Source: Hevea brasiliensis
Taxonomy: Eukaryota; Streptophyta; Magnoliopsida; Malpighiales; Euphorbiaceae
Assembly (NCBI RefSeq): GCF_030052815.1
Contig: NC_079500.1
Coordinates: 8,318,455-8,382,454 of the forward strand
DNA length: 64,000 nucleotides
Direction of reading: 5' to 3'
Position numbers and translations under genes: made by a program. How positions within the stretch are numbered: position 1 is the stretch's first letter; the number at the start of each line of letters is the position of its first letter. Positions 36,847 through 49,875 of this stretch are shown here, one piece after another. The notes beneath the pieces were generated by a model, which had not been told where the DNA came from, did not search any database, and saw only the letters and a program-made list of their open reading frames with translations.

Positions 36847-38248
36847 TGTTGACCCCGTGTAGCTCAAAATGAGCATTAATTTTGATGATAACAAAACTCA
36901 AAGAGAATCTATCTAACCTAACCTTAAAGTGATGTGTAGATTCTTTGTCTTATGCATAAAGAACCTTTGAAGTTGCATCGAAGAAGAAAAGATACTCAAA
37001 GGCATTCCAAGACAAATCCAAAATGAGAAAAAGACTATGGAAGCCAAGACTCAAAGAAAAGGTATGAAAAGTATAGCGTTAGAGTCTTAGGCCTTTTTGT
37101 GAAAAAGAATGGATGAGAATTTAGTCATATGGAGCTCAAAAATGAAAATTTATTTTCTGATTACTTTTTCTTATCATGACCTTGAACACAACCATTGAAA
37201 CATTTTTCAAAGGTCTAAATCATTTTACATTGCAAGTTGAGACATGCAGCTGTTGACTTAGTTTCCTAACTGGTTTGCTAAAATTTTCGGTTTGCTAATA
37301 TGTTTGCTAAAAACATTAGTTTGCTAACCAGTTTGCTGACTGCTCCTAAAATTTTATTAGTTTGCTAATCGCCCGTAGTCGCTCAACCGCACAAAAGGAC
37401 AAAATAACGCCATTTTGTCTTGGGCAAGGTGTATAACGTTCCAAAAGGGTTTCAAACGGTCTAAAATAATTTGGGACTATAAATACACCTTCTTTACTTC
37501 ATTTACAATTTAATGAAAGCTTACATTTGATCTCCAACATTGAATTTTCATTTATTGCTTTCATTCAAGAGCATTTAAAGATTTTGAGCTACCATTGGCA
37601 AATCAACTCATCTCTTCTTTATAGTTTGATTTGTATTGAGTAAGAGTGAGTGTTGAAATATTGAATTGCATTCAAGAGAGGTTGTACAAGCACCTATTGA
37701 AGCTTGGAAGTGTAAGTGCTTGTGATAGCACTTGTGGAGGTTTCAAGCTACCTTGGTGTAAAAGCTTGGTGTTGAGAAATTGTAAAGGGCTTTTGGTCTC
37801 TTGCCTTCAAAAGAGCAAATAGTGGAGAAAAGACTCAAAGAGGGTTCTTTGAGAGAGTGGATGTAGGCTAGCTGCTTCTAACCACTATAAAATCCTTGTG
37901 TTTGATTTCTCTAACCTTTACCTCTTTACTTTTATGCAATTTAAATTTCTTTTCTCATATACATGATAGTGAATGTTGGTTAAATAGATTGAGTTGTTAA
38001 ATTTGTGGACATATTGAGAGACTTGAAAAAATTAGTTGATAAATGCTTTATTAGAGATTGCCATATACATTGATTGAGAATTGAATTACAACATAGAAAC
38101 ACATTGTTGAAGCACATATTACTTTCGTTATATAGAAGAATCACATATTTGAACAAAGCCACAATTTTTCATTAGGCTATAAGCAAGGGAAAAATTGTTA
38201 AAGTCCAATTCACCCCCCCCCCCCCTCTTGGACTATTTTGGGACAACA
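36847..38248 (+). repeat. Copia 3' LTR
   Basis: 1402 bp, matching 27538-28939 with about twenty visible differences, several clustered near 37705-37745 and 37870-37880. TATAAATA at 37478-37485. A longer poly-C run than in the 5' LTR lies near 38213-38225. Confidence 0.95.
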
Positions 38249-38253
38249 TACAA

Positions 38254-38861
38254 GAATACTAATATAAGTCCAATCCTTCAAATTTTAGCTCGGATCCCTA
38301 ACCTCTCTATAGTCTAAATATTTATTTTTAGCACTTTAAAAATTATAAAAATATTCTTAGAGGTCCTCTACATCGTCCTTATATTAATTAAAATTATTTT
38401 ACTTAATTTTACTAAGTTAGAAATATTTTACAGATTTATTAGCTAACTTAACCGAGGTAAAAATTACATAACCAAAGTTCAGAACCACCTTTACAAATTC
38501 GCTACTTTGAATGCATCTAGGACGTCTGAAAATGCTAAGATCGATTGTAATATTAACTATGTTCTGAGACAGGCCACTGGGCAGCTGGATCAAGCAGAAA
38601 ACTCAATGCCAAGTGCCGATGAGCTAATATCGATCCGATTGCACCTAAACAAAGCCCACAAATTGTTAAAAATTATCACATAATTATTTTTAATTTATAG
38701 AAATCAAAAAGGCCTGAAAATCTCACAAAGTGATTTGGACCATCTGATAATTGCCTTTTTCAAATGGTGTCCGATCAAAGCGGGGTCGATCCCATCTCGA
38801 AGGTCTCAATGCCCTGAGTCCATTGGTGGTCTCGGATCGTTAGAAATCTGATTAGAAAGCT
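38254..38861. repeat. Older element remnant interrupted by the Copia insertion
   Basis: This GC-richer sequence continues what precedes the left TACAA (27300-27537) and runs on into the start of duplication copy B at 38862. No protein frame. It is likely LTR or leader of an older retroelement. Confidence 0.5.
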
Positions 38862-39239
38862 AGAAAAAATCCATTTTCTCTCTCCTCGATTTGTGCAAAT
38901 CCGACGACCATAGGAGCTACCATGGGCTGAAGGGCATCGATCTAGACTGGTTGGGTGGCCGAAGGATGGCCAGAACGGCCAAAAAAGGGCCTTGAAAATT
39001 CGATTCTCTTTCCTCTCTCTCTCTGATTCCTCACCGGTGAGCTGCTGCTCTTCATCGTTCGACCTTGTGCTGCCATCGTCTGCCCAGGGACGAGCTGTCG
39101 AAAGTCTCGCCATCAGTTACAGTTGGTGGGCTACCAGAAAAATGGAGAAGAGAGGTGGGGAGGGAAGTGAACGGGAGAGATGAGAAGGATGGGGGGGGGG
39201 GAGGGGGGGTGTAGCGGGGGCATCTTTTTCTCTCTCTTT

Positions 39240-41201
39240 TTTTTTAACTTTTAATTACTTACTAAATCCCTAAAGTTTTGTAAGTTTTTCAATTAAGTCC
39301 AAACATGTTTTTCAATAGAAATCAACATTGCATTAATTAATTAAAATTAGATTTTTAAGTCAGATACAACAACAATAAATAATAATAATAATAATTAAAT
39401 TAAATAACAATTTAGTCAAATCTTAGAACCAAGATTGACAATAATGAAATAATATATTTTGATAATTGATTTGATATTAATTTTTAAAACTAATCATTTC
39501 AATTAAATTAGACTATTAAATAATTTATAAAATTTGTTTAAAAATAACATTAAAAATGTATAAGTGAAAGTTTTACAAAAATTATAAATTAGCTAGATAA
39601 TATTAAAATAAGATTAAAATACTATATAAAAATATAAAATTTATGTTTTAAAAATTCAGGTTATTACATGTCAAATCTTTGATCAATAAAATTTGTAGAC
39701 AAACGGAAGAAGCATTAATTGCTCCAAATTTTCTTTAAAAAAATTTCGACTCAACGATTGTGAAGAATGAAGATAATATTCCTTTTTGAACATAATCACG
39801 CTGTAATTTTTGTCAAAGAGAACTTTTATTTCGAAAAGAATTTATTTCATCTATTTTAATTCCCGTGAAGGATAAATTCCTAAAACTAAAAGGATATGGA
39901 TTGCGTGTTACATATATCAATATTAAAAAATAAAATAAAATAAAATGAGTGGGCTCCATCCATGTTGAAGAATTTGGTGAGTGGGGTCAATTATGAACCC
40001 TTTATCCCCAAAACTTGCGCTCAATTGAAGGATTGAATTTTCAATACATATATGATTTTTTTTTAAAATATTTGAGAGGGGGTTGAACATTGCTCTGCCC
40101 TTTGGTGGTGGCAATAGTATTGAAGGAGATGATGCTGGAATTTTAGAGAGGAAGATGATATTTTTTATTTTGATATGAGAGAATTTACTCTATCTTAGTA
40201 CTCTTTTGGTATTTTTTTTATAGGGAAATTAGGAGAATAGAGACCCGAACTTAGCACATGTTAGGTAAGTAATATGTCTATAGTCATTGGACTAAGCCAC
40301 ATTAGATAAAGATGGGCACTCATTAGTTTTAATCAAAAAATCAAACCGAACCAATTTAATTTAGTTTTTCGGTTTGGTTTTTTGATTAATTGGTTCTATT
40401 TCGGTTTTGATTTAAAAAAAATTCAATTCTTTTATTTGAGTTGGTTAGTTCAGATTTGTGCAAGGATTTGATTTGTTGGGATTTGTTATTTACTTCTTTA
40501 AGATTTTGTACTGTTGATCTGAGATTGTAAGATTGTAGAATGTTTATTTTGTTTAGTGTTGATCTGTTATGTTGATTTTTGAGTAATCGACAAATTGCAT
40601 CAAACCTATTATTTCGATTCAATTCAATTTAGTTGATTCTATTAAATTGGTTTGATTCCTCAAAAAATACATTTCACTCTTTTGATTTTCTAGTTTAGTT
40701 TGATTCGAAATTGAATCGACCAAACACACAGGCAATATAATTATATATGGATAAAAGTATAAAAAAAATTACGTTGTAAACAAGGCTAGTTTTAAATAGT
40801 GTCTCATAATTTTTATTTTAATCAATTAATATTTTGTGATTAAGTTCGTTAATAGAAAAGATTAAATATATTAACACCGTAATGTATAGATTTTTGGTCT
40901 TTTTAAAATAGATGTCAGTTTTGGTAGATAAAAGAGTTAATAAATGGTAAAAGAAAATAAAAAACATCACCATAAATTCCTCCCCCCCCCCCCCCTCTCT
41001 CTCTCTCTTTCTCTCTCTTTATATATTGTATATATATATATATAAACAAAATTGATGTAATTACATCATATAGGTATTTAAAAATTATATCGATTGCATT
41101 TTATTCATATTTAGTTATTTATTATTTTATTTTTTATGTTTTATTCATATTTAGTTATTTATTATTTTATTTTTTTATGTTTTTAGTTATCTTTCAGATT
41201 T
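39240..41201. other. AT-rich intergenic DNA in copy B, no gene seen
   Basis: Same content as 331-2309, with the poly-C/CT/AT compound microsatellite at about 40981-41044 differing in length from copy A. Confidence 0.6.
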
Positions 41202-42531
41202 GCTTAAATTGGGTATGATCCCATGCTTTTAGACTTTATTAGGTATACTTTGATAGTCTGGGAAGGAATGAAAGGGAGTTGGAGCATTAAAATGCAGTTT
41301 TGAAATTCATTGAAGATTACACTGAGTGTGTAATAAATTACACAACCCGTATAAATCAGTTCTTAAAGATTCTAAGTTACATGGTCCGTGTAACTAGACT
41401 TATGTAATTTCCCTTGCCCCTTGTAATCCTCTGTATAGAAGAAACTTTGAAAATTTAAGGGACATGAAGTTGCACAAGGCAAACCTTTGTTAACTAAAAC
41501 AATTACATGGGTTATGTAGTGACTCAGAGTCAGAATTTTAGACCTGACTTCTAACATTTTCTTTCCTTTTCTGGAAGTTTTTTAAAGCTTTTAAGACTTT
41601 GAAATAAGGGTTTTTTTTTATTAGATATAAATACATGGAGTCAAAGTTTCATTGGGGGATCAACCATCTTAGGTTCCAAGAGATTCATATGGGAGATCAA
41701 ACTTGAGAAGATTCACTTTTTTTGCACGAGGGGAGATTCAAGTTGATGTTCGACACGATCAAGGCTACAAATCTCTTCTGGGTTCTTTAATTCTATTTCT
41801 TCTTATGTCTTGTTTTTTTTTTTTTTTTTTTTGATGAACTTGGTTGTTAATTTCAACTATGAATAATTAGTTTTCTTCATTTTAGGGTTAGGGATGTAGC
41901 TATTTAACTCTAACTATGATTTTAATTTAATTTTACTTAAAAAATAGATTGATATTTGTTTTTGACAAAATTTTGGTGTGCTAATACTTGCATTATGTTT
42001 GAATTCCATAATTGTATGATTTTAGATATTGAATGAAAGATCGGAAGATGATTTTGATATTGGATCTCTAGAATATGAACTTAGAAATTTATGACTTAAA
42101 GATAAGTTTAAATCTTTCGAGGACAAACTGAATCAAAGAACCTTATAGGTTTCAGTTAACTTGATACCATGAAAATTGGTATGATTTTAATTCTAACACG
42201 TCTTTTGTGAATTAAGGGAAGACATTAGATATTTTAGGATATTTAAGTTAAATCTTAGGTCATAGTGAGTTAATATAGTGAAACCCTACTCCTAGAATCT
42301 TTTATCTATTAGTTTTTACTTTTGTTTAATTATTATTATTTGATAAATTAGATTTTAATAATTGCTTTTAAATTTAGTCTTGGCTCAATTTTAATTACCT
42401 AAATAATTAAAATCACTATAGTTTGGTAATCAATATGATTCTTGTGAGAACGATACTCTACTGATCACTTTATTACTTGTTAATGATTTATATACTTACG
42501 GGATTTTATACAATAAAAATCTACACTAAAA
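41202..42531 (+). repeat. Ty3-type LTR-like block (copy B)
   Basis: Near-identical to 2310-3640, including the agatataaataca TATA-like motif. No protein domain. Confidence 0.4.
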
Positions 42532-45045
42532 AAATGAACAAAAAAATCTGGCATACGCTTTCCCAATTTCACTGTAATTCTCAATAATTATATATTAGCC
42601 TATTTATAAACAATTTTGAATTTTGCCATTGAATGTTATTGTGCATGTCTTGTAATGCAAGAGATTCTTAATGGTTCATGTCCTTTAAAATTTCTAAAGT
42701 GCATAAAATAAAATTTTTTTTATGAGAAAAAAAAAATATATGCAAACCTTGTATAATTATATCAATTAGTTTTAACACTTTGGCACTCGGTGGATAACAC
42801 ATAGATTATTTTAAGAAGACTTGGCTTTCGTAGTTTTGGGAAATAGGTAAAACTACATAGTATTGCGTTGTTATTATTTTATGATAAAAATTTGAATTTA
42901 AAACTATTTTGGCATTCTAATTAAACAGTCATAGTATAGTAAAGGATATAAATACTAATAGTAATAAAAAAAATATTAGGATAAATTTATTTTAATTGCT
43001 CAAGCAAATCTACACAATATTTTTGTAAGAAAATTAAAACCATAATATATGAAAATAGGATAAAAAATAAAGACAAATGGAAATACCATAAGATTAAATA
43101 AAAGATAAATTTAATTTAATTGATTTAATATAATTATTAATCATTAAGAAAAATTAAAAGAAATAATATATATATATATATTTATATATACTAAAGTGTT
43201 GGTAAAACTTATATTCCGTAAATAAAGTCCAAGTTATTTGATTTGAATAAAAAAAAGGCTCATTTTTGACTAAATACATGGCTTAAATCAACTTAATATT
43301 TCATTAAACTCCTTTAAGTTAATCCTATTTTATATGGGAAGGAGAATTTGTGAATTGATATTTATTACTTTGTAAATATTAATTAATATTAATAGTATAA
43401 ATTAAAATTTTTTAACTATCTTTGAGTAACATATTATTAAAAATTTCATTGTAAATAATATGCTTTCTTAATAATTCAATAATTTTTTTAAATAACATAT
43501 ACAATTGTTTATAAAATTTAAATATGAATTATATATTTAAAATATAAATCATATAAATTTTAAATGATTTGACCAATTACATGACTAAATAAATATTTAT
43601 TGAGGAATACATATTAACTACAGGCCAAAAAAAATAATTTTAATTTTAATAAAATTCTCAATCTAAAACTATAAAGTTTTAAATCTATTAAAATCAACTT
43701 TTTATGCTCATATAAAATTTTTTATTGTATGAATTAAAAATTTTAAATATAGTCATTAACCAAAAAAATTCTCATAAAAAAATGAATTTTGAATGTCATT
43801 AGAATTTATTTATTTATATGAATAAAAATTAATTTAATTGATTTAATATAATTATTAATCATTAAGAAAAATTAAAAGAAATAATATATATATATATATA
43901 TAAATTAATTTATAAATTAAAAAAAAATATTTTAAATCAAAAGTTAAATATAAATAGCCACTATATTTATAAATATTAATATAATATAATTTTAAATATC
44001 CAGTTATTTCAAATATTTATTCATCCGAATAAAACTTTCAAAGAAGGATTAAAATGAAGGGTCCATATTTAACAAAATGGAGTATGTTCAACCAAATGAT
44101 ATAATCACCTAGTTTAGAGTTTGGAGTTTGGAGTTCGGACCTCAATGTGGTAAAACTCGAAATTATACAACTTAAAACCAACAATCTAACATAAATTTTT
44201 AGATTTCAAATCCCCTATCAAGTGCAAACCCAATAGTTACGTATTTGACATTTTTTTATACTTGCATCAAATTTCATTTCCAGAATCTGTTGTTTGAGAC
44301 GTGAAAGAGAAACTGGATTAGTACAACATTATACACAAGAGGATTTGTGATTTTGGGTTTGGTTGCTTGTCATTTTGTGAATTAAGGTCATTCTTGTAAC
44401 AAATATAAATTAAGCAATTGTTATAAATATAAATTAAATTGTTATAGATTACATGATTAGAAAATATGTGTACGTGAAAATACACTTATGTCCATGATTT
44501 TCTATGAACAATCACGAACCAAAGCGAAAGGATAGGTTCACAACTCTCAATATCCACAACATTCAAATTCGATCAGAATTCTATCTGATATTAAATGGGT
44601 CATATATATATATATATATAATTGAGAGTTGGAGTCTCTTCCTTAGTGGGCTTATGGACAGCCTGACCCATTACAAGCTTGCCCAATCACATGACCTAAT
44701 CCATTTAGATATTGCTAATTACTAAACTTATTATTTGGTATAATTATTTAATCCTAACAATTAATTATTGTTAATACATATCCAGATACAAATAAATAAT
44801 CTAACAATATCTCACTTAGATCGCAGTAATCAATTTATTAAACTAAAAGAACATATTAATAAAATACAAAATAATATCTAATAACAAGTAAGCAATTTAA
44901 CCTATAAAATTCAGTTAATGAAATGGCAAACAAAATAACATTAAATCCTATAGGGAAAACAATATTATATATATGTGCCAACAAAATCTCAAAAATAAAA
45001 ATTGAATTTAAATGGAATATGTGACAAGATATGTTCAAATTTCAG
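42532..45045. repeat. AT-rich dispersed repeat block (copy B)
   Basis: Same as 3641-6126. The part 43900-44795 is closer to 62220-63145 than copy A is (for example catccgaataaaac and aaatgaaggg are shared), and it carries an AT microsatellite at about 44603-44620. Confidence 0.7.
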
Positions 45046-48000
45046 GTCTCATCTTGCCCCTGGAAGAGAGTATTGATAAAGAAAAAGGAGTAAGATGTAA
45101 TGGTTTTGGAAGGATTGAATCATGGGTAATTTCTGGTTATGAAGAAGGATCACCTGTTATTTGGGTCTCAACTGGATTAGCATATTATGATTGTATTAAA
45201 CCTTCTTATAAATACAGAGATTCTACAATCTTTTCTTTGAAAAGGCCCATGCATGCGTGGAGGTGTACAGGAAGTTATCAAGGACATATGGTGGAAATTC
45301 CAATATAGGTGTTGATGAACTGATTGCAGGTGTTGCACGTGCAATGAGTACTAGTAAGAATTTTCCTCAAGGCATGTCCATCAAGGACTTTTTTATTTCG
45401 TAGGGTGAATTTATTCATAATCAACTTATTGGTTTGGATGCAACAGCAAAGAAAAATGATAAGATGTTTACAGGTTTGCCTGTGCTTGTGGCCCTTAGGG
45501 AAGAAAAGAAGAAATTTGAGAGTTTCTTGACTTCAGAAGCCGCAACCTCCGGTATAGTGGGGAATACAAGTCTAAAAGTTGTTGAAGAGTCAGCTGATCA
45601 GTCTACTTCAACCACTTGTGGGACTGAAGAAGATGAGGATATGAAATTGGCCAGGTTGCTACAAGAAGAGGAGAACTGGCTGTCAATGAAGCAAAATAAT
45701 CGACAATCTTCAGTTCCTCCATCAAAATTCTATATCAAGATCAATGAGAATGAAATTGCAAATGACTATCCTCTTCATACATACTACAAGACCTCTGTTG
45801 AAGAAATTGATGAGTTTCTTGCCATTTGCAATGATGGCAGTAATGAACTTCCTGAAAACATGCTTCATAATTGGACACTTTACAACTCTGATGCTTGATT
45901 AATTTCTTTGGAGCTCCTTCCTATGGGGTGTGCTGATATCAATATGATGATATTTGGGTCAGGTAATGTTATTCAGGATGCGGATGGAAGCGAATTTTGT
46001 CTCGATGATAGTTCTAACCAGTCTTCATCAGCTTGTGTTGAAGCAGAAAATGGAATTGGACTTCCAATATATTTAAGTGATTAAGGAATGGAAGATTGAA
46101 TTTGGATCATCAATTATTTCGATATCAATTCGAACAGATTTGTCCTGGTTTGTACATGTAGGCTTATGTTAACTTGTTAGTATGATGGTACTATTAGTGT
46201 TATATTTTTCCTTTCAGTCTCATTAATTGAAGTTTTATTTTCCCCTTGCAATTGATTCATCAGGTTTCAATGAATTTCACCTGCTTCTTTATTTGTGCTA
46301 GTTTCTTAAATTTCACAAATCTTACCCGGTTTTTAAAGCTGGCAATTTCTGTGTAAATTAGTTATTGAGAAGCTAGTGCAATTGTTTGCCATGAGCCATC
46401 TGTAGAAAACAATAAATTTAAAAATGAGCTAGATAGACAAAATCACCAATAGAATAGTTATCGGGAAGCTAATGCAATTTCATGGCTCATTTCTGCTTCT
46501 CAAATATTATTTCTTATTCAAGATGATTGTATTTATGTCCGAGACATCTGTAGAAAACAATAAATTTAAAAATCTTCAGTTTTTCAGTTTGTTGAAATAT
46601 TGTGTACTTAACTAACTTTATTTATATTGTTTTTGTAACATAAGATTATTGCAGACCTGACCTGATATGAAAGTGTTTTGTAATTGATTTTTCAGGTATA
46701 CTATAGTGAATATTTAATGAAAGTTCCTATTGTGGCAATACAAGGCAAGTGTGAAGTTAGGAAGAAGCATGACCTTCCACCTTTGGACAGCCCTGCCATC
46801 TTTGAGCATATAATCTTCTGTGAACACGTATAAATGGAGATATCAACCAGGTGATTTTCTTTCCTTGTTGTGTGATATTTATGAAATCACCTTGTTATTA
46901 GTTCCAATGGTCATTTTTCTTGTACAATCTACATTTGTCTGCTTGTGCGGTGGAAATTGTGTTCATTGAACCATGGTTTCCTCTTTTTTACCTGAATGAC
47001 TATGATCATTTTTCTGCTGCCAGTTGCCCGTTCACATAAAGCTTAGCTCTTCAAAAGAAAGGATGATCGATGATTTTACGTATCAAAAGAAAAAGAGCAA
47101 GTTTAAAGAAGGGGAAAATGGTTTTAATAATATTGACAAATTATCAAAAGCATTATCTAAAAATCGGCTGGCCACCCTAGATATCTTTGCTGTTTGCGGA
47201 GGCTTTTCTAAAGGTTTAGAGAGTGCAGGTATCCATTTTCACAATTGCTCTACTCATGAGACGCCAAATTTAACTCATTTTTATTATGTTGTCCATAGCT
47301 AAACTCATCTATTCCTATTAAATACCTTTAGGAATGTCTGTGACAAAATGTGCAATTGAATATGAAGAACGTGCAGGGGAAGCATTTAAATCTAATCATC
47401 CAGAGGCATTGGTCTTCATTAATAACTGCAACATGATCCTAAGGTGGACCCTTGCTTTCTATGAAGTGGATTTTAGTTATGGTGTTTTTCACCCCTTTGT
47501 TTTAGCAGATGTTTAAGTTGTTGTAAATGATTGCTGTACTGCACTGCGCTGCTATGTTACATATTTATATTTGGTTGGCTGGCATTGAATTTTCTGGGAT
47601 ATATTTTTATCCAGTTAGTGAAATAACGTATCTGTTTTTATGTTCTTTCAAGCTTATACCAATGCCAATTATTGGATTAATATGCAGGGCTATCATGTCT
47701 GCTTGTGGGGATGCAGATGATTGTATGTGTATTTCTGAAGCTTCTGAGTTGGCAGCAAAACTTGATGAGAAGGAGATTAATAGTCTTCCTCGGCCTGGGG
47801 AAGTTGAATTTATCTGTGGAGGGCCTCCTTGCCAGGCGTGTAAAACTTCTTGCTTTACACGCAATATTTTTTGTTTCTTAGACAATTTGAGTTATCTATC
47901 CATAGTTTAAGGCTATTAACTTCTTTCTTTCTTCTTCTTCTTCCTTTTTTTCCCCTCTTGTACGTACAAAAAATATTTTTATATTTTTCATTTTCTTAAT

Positions 48001-49875
48001 CTACAGGGATTTTCTGGAATGAATCGGTTTAATCATGGCTCTTGGAGTAAGGTCCAGTGTGAGATGATCTTAGCCTTCTTGTCTTTTGCTGATTACTTCC
48101 GCCCTAAGTTCTTCCTTCTATAAAATGTTAGGAACTTTGTATCATTTAACAAAGGGCAAACATTTCGTCTGACTCTAGCTTCACTCCTTGAGATGGGCTA
48201 TCAGGTAAACATACGTTTTTCCCTTTATTCTATAAAAAAATACTCCAATTTTTTCAAGCATTTCTGTTTAATGGGGAAGGGAATATCTTAGAGCTTTATG
48301 GTGTGCCATTGTCATTTCCTAGGAAATCATAATCCATTTTTATCAGCATAACTCCGTAGTCTGATGTAATCTCTACCTTCATATGATTAAGAAGGAACTA
48401 AGAGAACTAGCTTATTGTTTTATTTTAATTATTGTAGGTGAGGTTTGGAGTTTTGGAAGCTGGAACTTATGGTGTTTCGCAATTTCGCAAGCGTGCGTTC
48501 ATCTGGGCTGCTTCTCCAGAGGAAATGCTCCCCGAATGGCCTGAGCCAATGCATGTGTTTGCTGGCTCAGAGCTCAGGGTTACCTTATCAGGAAATTCCC
48601 AATATGCTGCAGTGAAAAGTACAGCAAATGGTGCTCCTTTCCGAGCAATAACCGTTAAAGATACAATTGGGGATCTCCCATCTATAGGGAATGGGGCTTT
48701 GGTGACAACTATGAAAGTAGGACTTTCTTCTTTTGATACTCATTACCTTACACACGTACTTATCTGCTCAATGGCTTATTTCTTTTACCTTTGTTTTACT
48801 TTCCAGTATGAGAATGAACCTGTCTCTTGGTTTCAAAAGACAATTCGACGAGACATGCTGGTCTTAACTGATCATATTTCAAAAGAAATGAAGGAGCTCA
48901 CTCTCATTCGTTGTAAAAGAATTCTGTAGTGACCAGGTGCTGATTGGCGTGACCTCCCAAATGAACAAGTATTTACTTTTCCTTTTCTGAATATGCGTAT
49001 TTGTTCTGATTATATGGTGCTCGTCTACCAGAGGAAATTTCTGGCTCCAGAAAGTTAGCCACCATAACAAGTTGCTGGAATTATGAAGTTGTTTAACTTG
49101 TTTTGCAATTTCCTCTCCTGCAGGTTAAGTTGTCCACAGGTGAAGTGGTTGATTTAGTACCATGGTGCCTGCCAAACACAGCCAAGAGGCACAATCAATG
49201 GAAAGGACTATTTGGAAGGTTGGATTGGGAAGGAAACTTCCCTACTTCTGTTACTGACCCTCAACCAATGGGTAAGGTTGGGATGTGCTTTCACCCTGAA
49301 CAGGATAGAATAGTCACAGTCCGTGAATGTGCTCGATCCCAAGTAAGCTATTTCTCTTTGTAAGCAATTTTCATTATGTGCTTGGATTTTAAAGCTGTAT
49401 GGTTATTTGGGTTTCTGGGAATTAAAATTTTGCGAAAGAAAAAACATGGAATGCTGAAAATATAAGTATCATGAGGAAATAGATCTGTTGGGGACTGCTT
49501 TCATTGAAAGTTGCTCTGTTGGGGACTGCTTTCATTGAAAGTTGCTGTCATATTGAGAGCCACTATATCTACAACGACTGGATGTTCTTCAATGGTTTGC
49601 TAATTATTTGATGAGCACTTAGTGATATGAAAATTACTGAAGTTGCCAGACATTTCAGCAGCTATTGTCAGTGCTTGACCTTCAAGATTCTCACTTTTTT
49701 GTGCATGTAGGGATTCCCAGATAGCTATAAGTTTGTAGGAAATATTCATCACAAGCATAGGCAGATCGAAAACGCTGTTCCTCCTCCTTTGGCAATTGTT
49801 CTTGGGAGGAAGCTCAAGGAAGCAATAGAAAAGAAAAAAGCTCAACATAATGCAGCTTCTTCATGTATACAGTGA
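45046..49875 (+). pseudogene. MET1-type DNA (cytosine-5) methyltransferase pseudogene, copy B
   Basis: Exons with recognisable borders: 45046 to about 46150 (targeting domain end and BAH1 start), 46696-46850 (BAH2 end), 47024-47228 (linker, motif I), 47332-47443, 47688-47835 (ends GGPPCQ, motif IV), 48007-48204 (motif VI), 48438-48716 (QFRKR, motif VIII), 48807-48968, 49124-49342 (ends VRECARSQ, motif IX) and 49711-49875 (motif X, then TGA). Lesions: frame change near 45220, TAG at 45401 where the family has Gln, frame change near 46080, TAA in the 46696 exon, FAVCGG in motif I, TAA at 48121-48123 replacing the ENV glutamate, TAG-TGA at 48927-48932, and QIENAV for QIGNAV in motif X. The N-terminal half and most of the BAH domains are missing. 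Intact introns show origin by DNA duplication. Confidence 0.88.
49485..49546. repeat. Perfect 31-bp tandem duplication in the last intron
   Basis: The unit ctgttggggactgctttcat plus eleven more bases occurs twice back to back (49485-49515 and 49516-49546) without mismatch, so it is recent. Confidence 0.9.

Larger units (their letters stand above)
27533..38253 (+). mobile_element. Full-length Copia LTR retrotransposon with 5-bp target duplication and extra 3' frame
   Basis: The element proper is 27538-38248 (10,711 bp), flanked by TACAA on both sides (27533-27537 and 38249-38253). The two LTRs are each 1402 bp and start TG and end CA. The order gag, protease, integrase, reverse transcriptase, RNase H is Copia. 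A long leader, a large gag with zinc knuckles and an additional frame between pol and the 3' LTR suggest the SIRE/Maximus lineage. The LTRs differ at about twenty positions by eye, so insertion is fairly recent, yet gag and pol are broken by many frame changes. This copy cannot make its own proteins, though it may be mobilised in trans. Confidence 0.95.
38862..48163 (+). repeat. Large direct duplication, copy B
   Basis: Matches 1-9258 throughout, in the same order and orientation. Copy B continues past the point where copy A meets the gap, and its methyltransferase exons are better preserved in the last 500 bp. It also extends leftward beyond 38862 into the element remnant, whereas the matching leftward part of copy A is off the window. 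Confidence 0.93.
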
